From an uncultured Alphaproteobacteria bacterium (GTDB taxonomy: Bacteria; Pseudomonadota; Alphaproteobacteria; SP197), in assembly GCA_943787175.1 (NCBI GenBank), contig CALSLK010000014.1, positions 80,131-144,130 on the forward strand: 64,000 bases of DNA, in the 5' to 3' direction. Within the stretch, counting starts at the first letter, position 1. The number at the start of each line of letters is the position of its first letter. The notes beneath the pieces are model-generated. The model saw only the letters and a list, made by a program, of their open reading frames with translations, was not told the origin of the DNA and did not search any database. Below are positions 38,065-50,676 of the stretch, piece after piece. A program made the position numbers and the translations under genes.

Positions 38065-40332
38065 ATGTCGGACCTGTTTCACAGCCCAGCCGCCCCTACT
38101 GCGGGCTCCCATCTGATCGAACGCCTGAACCAGGCGCAGCGTCAGGCTGTGGAAGCCGTGGATGGCCCAGTTCTGGTGCTCGCAGGCGCTGGCACCGGCA
38201 AGACACGCGTTCTGACCGTGCGGCTGGCCTATATCATGGCCCAGGGCAAGGCCGCCCCCGGGCAGATCCTGGCGGTCACGTTCACCAACAGGGCCGCGCG
38301 AGAGATGTCTGAGCGGATTGCCGGACTGATAGGTCGCCCCACCGAAGGCATGTGGCTGGGCACCTTCCATGCCATCGGCGCACGTATCCTGCGCCGTCAT
38401 GCCGAACTGGTCGGCCTGCGCTCGAACTTCACGATCATCGATACCGACGATCAGTTGCGCCTGATGAAGCAGATCATCGAGGCCAATCAGATCGACGAGA
38501 AACGCTGGCCCGGCCGCGCGCTCACGTCGATCATTTCGCGCTGGAAGGACAAGGGCTGGACGCCCGACCAGGTGCCTGCCGAGGAAATCGGCGACTTTGC
38601 CCACGGCAAGGGTGTCGAACTCTACAAGCAGTACCAGCACCGCCTGACCGAACTGAACGCTGCTGATTTCGGCGACCTTTTGCTGCTCAACCTCAGACTT
38701 TTCCTTGAGCATCCCGATATTCTGGCGAGCTACCACCAGCGTTTCCGGTACCTGCTGGTGGATGAGTATCAGGACACCAATGTTGCCCAGTACCTGTGGC
38801 TGCGCCTGCTGGCCCAGGGATCACGCAACATCTGCTGCGTGGGCGATGACGACCAGTCGATCTATGGCTGGCGCGGCGCAGAGGTCGGCAACATTCTGCG
38901 CTTTGAGCAGGATTTCCCAGGCGCTGTCGTTGTCCGCCTGGAACGCAATTACCGCTCCACTGCCCATATTCTGGGCGCCGCATCGGGCCTGATTGCCAAC
39001 AATCAGGGACGCCTGGGCAAAACGCTCTTTACCGAACCGGTCGAAGGCGAGATGGGTGAGCCCGTCAAGATCCAGGGCGTGTGGGATGAGGCCGAGGAAG
39101 CCCGCACCGTGGGCGAGACCATCGAAGACCTGCAGCGCAACGACCACGTTCTGAACGAAATGGCGATCCTGGTGCGCGCGGGCTACCAGACCCGCGCTTT
39201 CGAGGAACGGCTGATCACCATCGGCGTACCCTACCGCGTTGTCGGTGGCTTGCGGTTCTATGAGCGCCAGGAAATTCGTGATGCCTGTGCCTATCTGCGC
39301 CTGATCCGACAGGGTGATGACGATCTGGCGTTCCAACGCATCGTCAACACGCCCAAACGCGGATTGGGCAACAAGTCCCTGCAGACGCTCTACACCATCG
39401 CGCGCGGACGCGGGCAGTCGCTGCTCACAGCGTCTGAAGACATCGTCACAACAGACGAACTTCCACCCCAGCGTCGCGCCGGCCTGCGCCGGTTCATCGA
39501 GGACATTGCCCGTTGGCGCGCCGAGGCCAGCCGCCTGCCACCCTCGGAACTGGCTGAGATCGTGCTTGATGAATCCGGATATACCGGCATGTGGATGGCC
39601 GATAAGTCCGTGCAGGCGCCAGGGCGTCTCGAGAACCTCAAGGAACTCGTGCGTGCCATGGCCGAGTTCGAATCCATGGAGGAGTTCCTCGATCACGTCA
39701 GCCTGGTCATGGATGTCGAGACAGGCCCGGGCGACGATATGGCCAACATCATGACGCTTCACAGCGCCAAGGGCCTGGAGTTCGACACGGTCTTTCTGCC
39801 CGGCTGGGAAGAAGGCGTGTTTCCCAACCAGCGCTCGGTCGAGGAAAGCGGACATGCCGGGCTCGAAGAAGAACGCCGCCTGGCTTATGTCGGCCTGACC
39901 CGCGCGCGCAAACGCGCCATCGTGCTCCATGCCGCCAACCGCACGGTGCACGGCCAGTGGCAATCGAACATCCCCTCGCGCTTTGTCGATGAGCTGCCCG
40001 AAGACCACACCGAACGTGCCGAAGCTGCCGGCTACGGCTTTGTCCAGGACGAAGGTGCCCTGTGGCAGATCGCCATGAACCGGCCCCAGCGCGGCGATCG
40101 GCAAAGCAACTACCACAAGGTGATTGAAGCCCGCAGCCAGCGTTTTGGCGACGGTGAAGAGGTTTTCATTCCCGTGGGGCGCGGCAACGACGTACCCGCC
40201 ATCGGCAGCCGCGTGTTTCACCAGAAATTCGGCTACGGCATGGTCAAGTCCATCGACGGCAGCAAACTCGACATCACGTTCGACAAGGCCGGTCAGAAAA
40301 AAGTCATGGCCGATTTCGTCAAACTGGCCTGA
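38065..40332 (+). CDS. uvrD: UvrD/PcrA-type DNA helicase
   Basis: Superfamily 1A 3'-5' helicase used in nucleotide excision and mismatch repair and in clearing proteins from DNA. 755 residues with all motifs: Q-motif LNQAQRQAV, Walker A AGAGTGKTR (near 44), LAVTFTNRAAREM, LLVDEYQDTN, VGDDDQSIYGWRGA, LERNYRS, TLHSAKGLEFDTVF and YVGLTRARKRA. The C-terminal tudor-like domain (VFHQKFGYGMVKSIDG) that binds RNA polymerase in PcrA/UvrD is present. Intact and normal in length. Confidence 0.95.
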   Translation: MSDLFHSPAAPTAGSHLIERLNQAQRQAVEAVDGPVLVLAGAGTGKTRVLTVRLAYIMAQGKAAPGQILAVTFTNRAAREMSERIAGLIGRPTEGMWLGTFHAIGARILRRHAELVGLRSNFTIIDTDDQLRLMKQIIEANQIDEKRWPGRALTSIISRWKDKGWTPDQVPAEEIGDFAHGKGVELYKQYQHRLTELNAADFGDLLLLNLRLFLEHPDILASYHQRFRYLLVDEYQDTNVAQYLWLRLLAQGSRNICCVGDDDQSIYGWRGAEVGNILRFEQDFPGAVVVRLERNYRSTAHILGAASGLIANNQGRLGKTLFTEPVEGEMGEPVKIQGVWDEAEEARTVGETIEDLQRNDHVLNEMAILVRAGYQTRAFEERLITIGVPYRVVGGLRFYERQEIRDACAYLRLIRQGDDDLAFQRIVNTPKRGLGNKSLQTLYTIARGRGQSLLTASEDIVTTDELPPQRRAGLRRFIEDIARWRAEASRLPPSELAEIVLDESGYTGMWMADKSVQAPGRLENLKELVRAMAEFESMEEFLDHVSLVMDVETGPGDDMANIMTLHSAKGLEFDTVFLPGWEEGVFPNQRSVEESGHAGLEEERRLAYVGLTRARKRAIVLHAANRTVHGQWQSNIPSRFVDELPEDHTERAEAAGYGFVQDEGALWQIAMNRPQRGDRQSNYHKVIEARSQRFGDGEEVFIPVGRGNDVPAIGSRVFHQKFGYGMVKSIDGSKLDITFDKAGQKKVMADFVKLA

Positions 40333-40403
40333 TCGCGCTCTGGCGTGTCAGTCCGACCAAGATACTGCGCGCGTGATTTGCCAACCCTTGCTATAACGCG
40401 GCC

Positions 40404-41297
40404 ATGACAGACAACAACACGACGTGGCAGGTCAGCCTGACACTGGCCAAACCAATGGTCGAGGCAGCAGACCTTGCGCTGGAGAATTCCGGCGCCCTTG
40501 CCGTCACCACCTTTGAGCTTGAGCCCGACGGCCTCTGGACGGTCACTGCGCTGTTCCAGGACAAGCCGGTTGCCGAGGGCCTGCAGGCCTCCATCGCCCA
40601 ATCGCTGGGTGCGACCGGGGCGCTGATGCCATTGACCATCGAACAGGTGCCTGACAAGGACTGGATTGCCGAAACCGTGCGGGCCTTTCCGCCCCTGCCC
40701 ATCGGGCCGTTCTGGATTCACGGCAGCCATGTCGGGCCGCCCGATCAGGAGCGTATCGCGATCCTGATCGATGCCGGCATCGCATTCGGTTCGGGCGAAC
40801 ACGCCACCACCGAAGGCTGCCTGGTCGCCCTTGCGGGCCTACGTGACCAGGGGTTCCATCCCGCCAACGCGCTCGACATGGGTTGCGGCTCGGGCATTCT
40901 GGCCATCGGCGCGGTCAAACTCTACGACTGCGAAGTCCTGGCCGTCGACATCGACCCTGCATCGGCAGAATTCGCAAGGGAAGCCGCGTTGGCCAACGGC
41001 GCACATCAGCGCGTCACCGCCCTTGCCGGCGACGGATATGCCACGCCTGAAGTCGGCGACCGCGCACCCTATGACCTGATTCTGGCCAACATCCTGGCCA
41101 ATCCCCTGATCGCCATGGCACCCGACCTTACCGCTGTCTTAAAACCCGGCGGCATCGCGATCCTTTCAGGTCTGCTCGCCGATCAGGCCGATTCTGTGGT
41201 TGCAGCAAACGTCACGGCTGGCCTGAAGCTGGTCGAGCGCAACGACCTGCGAACCTGGTCCACGCTTGTCCTGACGAAGCCCTCAACAAGGCGTTGA
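40404..41297 (+). CDS. prmA: Ribosomal protein L11 methyltransferase
   Basis: SAM-dependent enzyme that trimethylates ribosomal protein L11. 297 residues: N-terminal L11-recognition domain (about 1-115), then the methyltransferase domain with FGSGEHATTEGC, motif I DMGCGSGILAIGA, VLAVDIDP, the NPPY-like LILANILANPL and GGIAILSGLL. Lies 71 bases after uvrD in the same direction and ends just before a repeat element that separates it from the convergent phosphodiesterase gene. Confidence 0.95.
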   Translation: MTDNNTTWQVSLTLAKPMVEAADLALENSGALAVTTFELEPDGLWTVTALFQDKPVAEGLQASIAQSLGATGALMPLTIEQVPDKDWIAETVRAFPPLPIGPFWIHGSHVGPPDQERIAILIDAGIAFGSGEHATTEGCLVALAGLRDQGFHPANALDMGCGSGILAIGAVKLYDCEVLAVDIDPASAEFAREAALANGAHQRVTALAGDGYATPEVGDRAPYDLILANILANPLIAMAPDLTAVLKPGGIAILSGLLADQADSVVAANVTAGLKLVERNDLRTWSTLVLTKPSTRR

Positions 41298-41341
41298 TGA
41301 ATGGGTTGGCAGGTTCAGGCGTGGAGCCTGACTTCTAACCT

Positions 41342-41506
41342 CGTCATGGCACGGCCTGACCTTGCCATCCATGCCGAAAACAAAGAGGGCCGCGCTGTCG
41401 CGGTGCCTCTACACACCACTGCGTTCCACACGCAATGCGATCTTCGACCTGCTCGCTCCTGGCTGCCGCTCAGGCATCAATGGCCCCATCAAGTGGGGCC
41501 ATGACG
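41342..41506. repeat. Dispersed inverted-repeat element (REP-like) between prmA and cpdA
   Basis: The outer ends are CGTCATGGC (41343) and GCCATGACG (to 41506), complementary over nine bases. The right end contains a hairpin TGGCCCCA-TCAAG-TGGGGCCA at 41481-41501. The left part (GGCACGGCCTGACCTTGCC) resembles the CGTCATGGC-type intergenic repeats common in alphaproteobacteria. It lies between converging genes, so may end both transcripts. The 254-base gap holds no gene. Confidence 0.65.
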
Positions 41507-41551
41507 GGGTTTGTTTGAACCGAATCGAATACTGGCAGTGGTTTGGGCCGC

Positions 41552-42304
41552 CTACGCCACCCACACCACTTCAGTCTCGATCCGTCCGTCGTCGTGGAGC
41601 GCCAGACGGCGAAAAGCAGGGGGTTCGTCGGTATAGCCGAACGCTTCTGTCGGATCGCTCTTGAACTGCACGCAGGTCGAGGGCGTTCCCAACAAGCGCA
41701 CGCCATTGCGCGTGCTGTCGTGAACATGATGGATGTGCCCCCAGAGCAGCCCGCGCACATGGGTGTGTCGGTCCAATACTTCATAAAGGTCCGAAGCATT
41801 GTCGAGCCCGACCTCATCGAGAGGACTACCGATGGGCGCCGGCTGGTGGTGCATGACAACAAGAACGTGCGGCTGGCATTCCCCTGATAGCTCGGCATCC
41901 AGCGCCGCCAGCCGTTCTGCGCCCAGATGGCCGTGCGCCTCGCCCTCGACCGTGCTGTCGAGCATCACGATGCGCCAGGGATCAAGGTTGTGGCCGGATG
42001 CCAGAGTAATCGTCTCGTCGGCAAGGAGTTCTGCCATCAATCCGATGAGATCATGGTTTCCGGGGATCGCACTGACCGGCCTGCCAAGCTCCAGCAATAT
42101 CGGTTTCAGCCTCACATAGGCCTCGGGGCTGCCGTCATCGACCAGATCGCCTGTGGCCAGCACCAGTTCAGGCTCCGGATGCTCCCGGCCCACCGCCGCG
42201 ACCACGCGCGCCAGCGTTTCCAGCGTATCACGGCCCTGTTTGCGGTCGTTCGGGTCTGCATCAATGTGCAGATCGGTGATCTGAACCAGATGTCGTGCAG
42301 GCAT
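41552..42304 (-). CDS. cpdA: CpdA/Icc-like metallophosphoesterase
   Basis: 250-residue calcineurin-type phosphodiesterase; closest named relatives hydrolyse cyclic AMP. All metal motifs are present: ITDLHID (near 9-15), GDLVDDG, PGNHD, VVMHHQPAP and GHIHHVHD. No signal peptide. cAMP is the expected substrate by family but is not proven by sequence; other phosphodiester substrates are possible. Convergent with prmA and divergent from the aminopeptidase P gene, 72 bases between starts. Confidence 0.85.
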   Translation of the reverse strand: MPARHLVQITDLHIDADPNDRKQGRDTLETLARVVAAVGREHPEPELVLATGDLVDDGSPEAYVRLKPILLELGRPVSAIPGNHDLIGLMAELLADETITLASGHNLDPWRIVMLDSTVEGEAHGHLGAERLAALDAELSGECQPHVLVVMHHQPAPIGSPLDEVGLDNASDLYEVLDRHTHVRGLLWGHIHHVHDSTRNGVRLLGTPSTCVQFKSDPTEAFGYTDEPPAFRRLALHDDGRIETEVVWVA

Positions 42305-42376
42305 CGGTGTAAGGTCCTCTTGTTGCCATGACTCCGTCGGCCCCGCTATTTTGCCAGACCTTTATCAGGATATGCC

Positions 42377-44434
42377 ATGACCACCACGACCACGTCTTCC
42401 CCCAGCGTCTATTCCGGCGATGCCATCCTGGCCCAGCTTCTGGCTGGCGCGCGGGCGGCCAAGTCCGTGGCCGATGTCCGCAGCATTGTAGCCGGCGTTC
42501 TGGCAGCACCGGAAAGTTATGCCCCCCAGGCATGGATCACGATGGTGGTCGAGAATGCCGATGACGCGCTGCGCGCTGAACTGACCGCCTTGAAGGGCAG
42601 CATGGCACAGGGCATGAACGACGGCCGTGATGCTGGTCCGCCCGCCCCTGCCTGGCGTCTGAAGGCCTTGCGCCGGGAACTCGACGCACGCGGCCTCGAT
42701 GGCTTCATCATTCCCCGTGCCGACGAACATCAGGGTGAATCCGTGCCGTCCCGTGCCGACAGGCTGCTGTGGCTGACGGGATTTGCAGGTTCCGCCGGCG
42801 TTGCCGTGGTTCTGGCCGACAAGGCAGCGATCTTTATCGATGGGCGCTACACCCTCCAGGTCGAAAGTGAAGTGCGCACGCAGGACTATGAGCGCCGCCA
42901 CCTGATTGATGATCCGCCGTCTGATTGGGTTGCCGCCAACCTGGGCAAGCGCAAGCTTGGCTATGACCCGTGGCTCCATACCGTGCCCGGCCTCAAGCGC
43001 ATGCAGGATGCTGTTGCCAAGGCCGGTGGTGAACTGGTGCCGGTCCAGGGCAATCCTGTCGATGCAATCTGGTCGAACCAACCGCCGGCACCGCTTTCTC
43101 CCATGCGGTTGCAGACGCTGGACCATGCCGGACGTGCATCCGCCGACAAGATTGCCGATGTCGCTGCCGATCTCACCCAAAGCGGTGAAGCAGCGGCCAT
43201 CATCTCCGAACCCTCCTCCGTCGCCTGGTTGCTCAACATCCGCGGCGGCGATATCCCCGATACACCGGTCAGCCTGGGCTTTGCGATGGTGGAGGCATCC
43301 GGTGCCGTCACGCTCTTCACCGACCCGCGCAAGGTGACGGCTGGCGTTCACGCATGGCTTCCGCAAAACGTGACGGTGCAGAAACGTGAAGCCATGGCGG
43401 CAGCGATCGATGCCATCAGTGCCGAGGGCGGAAAGATCCGGCTCGACTCCGGCTCAACACCGACCTGGTTCCTGAACCGCGTCGAACAGGCTGGTGGCGC
43501 GCCGTCCCTGGGCGATGACCCCTGCATGATGGCCAAGGCCTGCAAGAACGAGGCAGAGATTGCTGGCACACGCGCCGCCCATATCCGTGACGGTGCAGCG
43601 CTGACAACCTTCCTGGCCTGGCTTGATCATGCCACACGCCCGGGTAGCAACATTGAGGTCGATGAACTCTCCGCCGCCGCAAAGCTGGCAGAATGCAGGA
43701 GCAAGGTTGAGGGTTATCGCAGCGGCAGCTTCGAGACGATCTCGGGCTTTGGCCCCAACGGCGCTGTTGTCCATTACCGCGCCAGCGAACGCACCAACCG
43801 GCGTTTTGAGGCAGGCTCCCTCTATCTCGTCGATTCCGGCGGCCAGTATCCAGACGGCACTACGGACGTAACCCGCACGATTGCCATCGGCGAACCCGAC
43901 GACGACCAGAAGAAACACTTTACTGCCGTGTTGCGAGGCCACATCGCCCTTGCCATGGCGCGTTTCCCCAAGGGCACCAACGGTATTGCTCTTGATGCCA
44001 TGGCGCGTGGCCCCTTGTGGCAGATCGGCGCTGATTTCGACCATGGCACCGGTCATGGCGTGGGAAGTCATCTGGGAGTCCATGAAGGCCCGCAACGTAT
44101 CTCCAAGGCAGGCACCGTGCCGTTGCAACCCGGCATGATCGTTTCCAACGAGCCCGGCTACTACCGCACCGATGCCTGGGGTATCCGGATCGAAAACCTG
44201 GTTGTCGTGGAGGAAGATGACCGCCACAGCGAACGCCCGATGCTGCGGCTTTCGACCATCACCAAAGCCCCCATCGACCGCCACCTGATCTCCGTTGAGG
44301 ACATGACATCAGCCGAAATCACCTGGCTGGACGCCTATCACGCCGAAGTCCGCGAAATCCTCACACCTCTGGTCGATGCAGAAACGTTGACGTGGCTCGA
44401 GGACGCGACACGACCGTTGGGTGAAGGCGTCTGA
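42377..44434 (+). CDS. pepP: Xaa-Pro aminopeptidase (M24B) with unusual N-terminal extension
   Basis: Metallo-aminopeptidase that removes N-terminal residues ahead of proline. 685 residues. A helical extension of about 90 residues precedes the usual start of the long M24B form (WRLKALRRELDARGLDGFII, then PRADEHQGE). Two creatinase-like domains follow, then the pita-bread catalytic domain with metal ligands in YLVDSGGQYPDGTTDVTRTI (Asp, Asp), HGTGHGVGSHLGVHEGP (His), NEPGYY (Glu) and IRIENLVVV (Glu). The start ATG 42377 has AGGA about 10 bases upstream; no internal start would remove the extension cleanly. Cytoplasmic. Confidence 0.92.
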   Translation: MTTTTTSSPSVYSGDAILAQLLAGARAAKSVADVRSIVAGVLAAPESYAPQAWITMVVENADDALRAELTALKGSMAQGMNDGRDAGPPAPAWRLKALRRELDARGLDGFIIPRADEHQGESVPSRADRLLWLTGFAGSAGVAVVLADKAAIFIDGRYTLQVESEVRTQDYERRHLIDDPPSDWVAANLGKRKLGYDPWLHTVPGLKRMQDAVAKAGGELVPVQGNPVDAIWSNQPPAPLSPMRLQTLDHAGRASADKIADVAADLTQSGEAAAIISEPSSVAWLLNIRGGDIPDTPVSLGFAMVEASGAVTLFTDPRKVTAGVHAWLPQNVTVQKREAMAAAIDAISAEGGKIRLDSGSTPTWFLNRVEQAGGAPSLGDDPCMMAKACKNEAEIAGTRAAHIRDGAALTTFLAWLDHATRPGSNIEVDELSAAAKLAECRSKVEGYRSGSFETISGFGPNGAVVHYRASERTNRRFEAGSLYLVDSGGQYPDGTTDVTRTIAIGEPDDDQKKHFTAVLRGHIALAMARFPKGTNGIALDAMARGPLWQIGADFDHGTGHGVGSHLGVHEGPQRISKAGTVPLQPGMIVSNEPGYYRTDAWGIRIENLVVVEEDDRHSERPMLRLSTITKAPIDRHLISVEDMTSAEITWLDAYHAEVREILTPLVDAETLTWLEDATRPLGEGV

Positions 44435-44512
44435 CCATGCAGCATGAATGTGCAGGTGCAAGGCACTTCGGCCACCCTCTTGCTTCAATAATCACCTGGA
44501 ACTCTCTCCTTT

Positions 44513-44545
44513 CCGTCATGGCCCCACTTGATGGGGCCATGACGG
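44513..44545. repeat. Perfect 14-bp-arm palindrome related to the 41.3-41.5 kb element
   Basis: CCGTCATGGCCCCA, five-base loop CTTGA, and the exact complement TGGGGCCATGACGG. The hairpin is the same as at 41481-41501 but in the opposite orientation (loop TCAAG there). It sits between pepP and the 94-codon gene. Confidence 0.75.
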
Positions 44546-44570
44546 CGGTGTTGGGGTGTGAGGCCCAGAC

Positions 44571-44855
44571 ATGAAACACGCAGGCGTCGAAACACTCGAT
44601 GCGCTGGAACCTTTGATCGCGAAATTGCGTACTCTGGAAGGCCCAAGGGAGAAGAAGCGCGGGGTGTTCTATCTGAAATCCCGTGCCTTTTTGCATTTCC
44701 ACGAAGACCCTGCCGGTTATTTCTGTGACGTCCGGCTGGACCCGCAAGCTGACTTCGAGCGGTTTCCGGTAAACACAAAAACCCAGCAGCGCGACCTGTT
44801 CAAACGCGTAACATATGCCATCGATGCTCTTGGCCAAGGGAGGCCCAATCCATGA
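44571..44855 (+). CDS. Small protein of unknown function coupled to the P1-family peptidase gene
   Basis: 94 residues: MKHAGVETLDALEPLIAKLR, then a basic and aromatic core (KKRGVFYLKSRAFLHFHEDP, GYFCDVRL) and QRDLFKRVTYAID. No domain assigned. GAGG seven bases upstream of the ATG and a four-base overlap (ATGA) with the following gene support a real, translated gene. The mix of short beta strands and a C-terminal helix suggests a compact soluble fold. Function unknown. Confidence 0.7.
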   Translation: MKHAGVETLDALEPLIAKLRTLEGPREKKRGVFYLKSRAFLHFHEDPAGYFCDVRLDPQADFERFPVNTKTQQRDLFKRVTYAIDALGQGRPNP

Positions 44856-45985
44856 CACATCCTCATCTCGCGACACCGGCAGGCAAGACCCGTGCGCGTG
44901 CCCTTGGCATCCCCTTCAACGGCACGCCAGGTGCCAACAATGCCATCACCGACATCCCGGGCACGGAAGTCGGCTATTGCACTCTGATCGAGGGCGAAGG
45001 GCCCCTGGTTGAAGGCCAGGGCCCGATCCGCACCGGCGTCACGGCGATCATCCCCCGCGGCAAGGCCAAGGCAGCCTGGCCGGTCTGGGCAGGCCAGACC
45101 AGTCTCAACGGCAATGGCGAACTGACGGGAAGCTGGTGGATCGAGGAAGCCGGCCATTGCGACGGCCCGCTCACCATCACCAACACCCATTCCTGCGGCG
45201 TGGCGCGCGATGCCACCATCGAATGGCTGCACAAGAATGCAGACCGCTACGGCGACGGGCCAAGCTGGGGCCTTCCCGTGGCAGGTGAGACCTATGACGG
45301 CTGGCTGAACGACATCAACGGCTTCCACGTGAAGAAGGAACATGTCTTTGCCGCCATCGACAACGCCCAGGGCGGCCCCATCGAGGAAGGCAGTGTGGGT
45401 GGGGGCACTGGCATGATGCTCTATGGCCACAAGGGTGGTTCGGGCACGGCTTCACGGGTGGTCGATTACGAAGGCGAAAGCTACACCGTGGGAGCGTTTG
45501 TCCAGGCCAACTTCGGCCTGCGCTCGCAGCTCACCGTCGGCGGCATTCCCATGGCCGAACATCTGCCTGGCTCCGATCCGTATGATTCCGATACCGGTTC
45601 GATCATCGCCATGGTCGGCACGGACGCTCCGCTCGTCAGCCACCAGTGCAAACGTCTTGCACGCCGCATCTCACTGGGCGTGGGTCGTGGCGGCTCGATC
45701 TCAGGCCACGGTTCCGGTGATATTTTTATGGCCTTCAGCACGGCGGGGTCCGACGCCCTTCAGGACCACGATGCCCTGATTCCACTCAACATCGTGCCCG
45801 ACCACCGCATGGACTTCCTGTTCGAAGCAACCATTCAGGCCGTCGACGAAGCCATCATGAACGTCCTGGCCGTGAGCGAGGAAATGACCGGCATCGACGG
45901 CAACAAAGCCGAAGCCCTCGACCGCGATGCCCTGGTGGCGACGTTGAAGAAGTTCGGCAGATATGTGGAGCCCACGGGGTACTGA
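44852..45985 (+). CDS. P1-family (DmpA-like) aminopeptidase
   Basis: N-terminal-nucleophile peptidase of the DmpA/BapA family, which is made as a precursor, self-cleaves into two chains and removes N-terminal residues, including D- or beta-amino acids in some members. 377 residues: family start RARALGIPFNGTPGANNAIT, IPGTEVGYCTLIEG, ITNTHSCGVARD, then GSVGGGTGMMLYGHKGG and GSGTASRVVDY, the region where the self-cleavage site and nucleophile lie. C-terminal half has IIAMVGTDAPL, SGHGSGDIFMAFSTA. No signal peptide. Coupled to the small gene upstream and close to pepP, giving a small peptide-degradation group. Confidence 0.9.
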   Translation: MTHPHLATPAGKTRARALGIPFNGTPGANNAITDIPGTEVGYCTLIEGEGPLVEGQGPIRTGVTAIIPRGKAKAAWPVWAGQTSLNGNGELTGSWWIEEAGHCDGPLTITNTHSCGVARDATIEWLHKNADRYGDGPSWGLPVAGETYDGWLNDINGFHVKKEHVFAAIDNAQGGPIEEGSVGGGTGMMLYGHKGGSGTASRVVDYEGESYTVGAFVQANFGLRSQLTVGGIPMAEHLPGSDPYDSDTGSIIAMVGTDAPLVSHQCKRLARRISLGVGRGGSISGHGSGDIFMAFSTAGSDALQDHDALIPLNIVPDHRMDFLFEATIQAVDEAIMNVLAVSEEMTGIDGNKAEALDRDALVATLKKFGRYVEPTGY

Positions 45986-45997
45986 TCCCCTTCAATG

Positions 45998-46114
45998 TGT
46001 CATCCCGGAGCCCGCAAAGCGGGAATCCGGGATCTCGTCATGACGCATTTCAAAAGCAACGTGCGGGACGAGATCCCGGCTCGCGTTCGCTACGCTCTCT
46101 TGGCCGGGATGACA
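45998..46114. repeat. 117-bp nested inverted-repeat element between converging genes
   Basis: Outer arms TGTCATCCCGG (45998-46008) and CCGGGATGACA (46104-46114); inner arms CCGGGATCTCGTC (46027-46039) and its exact 13-base complement (46067-46079). Both arm pairs are perfect. This matches the TCATCCCGG-type intergenic repeat widespread in alphaproteobacteria. It separates the converging P1 peptidase and dioxygenase genes and could terminate both. Confidence 0.8.
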
Positions 46115-46122
46115 CAAGACAA

Positions 46123-46746
46123 TTACCCCATAACGATGTCGAACACGCCGGTCTGGCTTTCGGGTTCGTCGGGCGTTGCCGAAAACGGCACGGTCACGGC
46201 CGCCTGGCCATCTTCGGACAGACGTCGCAGCAGACCGTCGCGTTCGTTGTCGGGCTCACCGGCAAAGTACATCTGTGTCACCAAATCGGCGCGCCCCGGC
46301 GCGATAACCATGAAGTGAAGGTGGCGCGTGCGGCCAGGGTAAAGGCCGGGCATGATCGTCTTGAAGCGATAGGCCCCGTCCACGCCAGTCACCATGTGTC
46401 CGAAACCCTGGAAGCCAGGGTCTATTGCGAGGGGGTTTCGATCACCGGGATGATGGTAACGCCCCTCTGCATTGGCCTGCCACAGTTCCACCCGTGCTCC
46501 CTCCAAAACCGCACCTGAGGCATCCAGGACCCTTCCCGCAACATGGAGTACCTCGCCTCCGGCGACATCAGACTGCTCCATGACACGTGTCAGGTCGTTG
46601 TCATCGTCCAGTGGCAATTCCAGGGGATAGAACGGTCCGGCGGGCTGCGCTGGTGTTGGCAGAAGCCCCGCCCACGCCCTCATGGGGGCCACGGCAAGGC
46701 CTGCAGCCGTTCCGGCAAGCAGATGGCGTCTTGTTGAATCAGGCAT
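46123..46746 (-). CDS. Tat-exported intradiol dioxygenase-like protein
   Basis: 207 residues. The start ATG 46746 is chosen because it opens a twin-arginine signal (PDSTRRHLLAGTAAGLAVAP); an upstream in-frame start would bury it. The mature domain is the protocatechuate 3,4-dioxygenase-like fold: QPAGPFYPLELPLDDDNDL, VAGRVLDASGAVLEGARVEL, WQANAEGRYHHPGD, TIMPGLYPGRTRHLHFMV. All four Fe(III) ligands of the family (Tyr in GRYHH, Tyr in GLYPG, both His in RHLHF) can be placed. Substrate unknown; an exported intradiol enzyme is not part of a classical aromatic-degradation pathway. Confidence 0.85.
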   Translation of the reverse strand: MPDSTRRHLLAGTAAGLAVAPMRAWAGLLPTPAQPAGPFYPLELPLDDDNDLTRVMEQSDVAGGEVLHVAGRVLDASGAVLEGARVELWQANAEGRYHHPGDRNPLAIDPGFQGFGHMVTGVDGAYRFKTIMPGLYPGRTRHLHFMVIAPGRADLVTQMYFAGEPDNERDGLLRRLSEDGQAAVTVPFSATPDEPESQTGVFDIVMG

Positions 46747-46850
46747 GGCATCTCCATCGCGCAAACGGCCGACACATGCAAATCGCAAGTGCGAGAACAG
46801 AGACTGCCCGCCAATTGCGGTGACCCTGTGGCCGTTACTCGCCCAAACGC

Positions 46851-50626
<3,776 letters not shown>

Positions 50627-50676
50627 GGCGGTGCCGCCCCGGCCTTAGCCCGGACGCGCGTTATGGCGCCCGCAGG

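Noticed and set aside
38821..40221. Long open frame on the minus strand opposite uvrD
   Set aside because: uvrD on the other strand has every helicase motif; the antisense frame has no recognisable family and is a GC-skew shadow.
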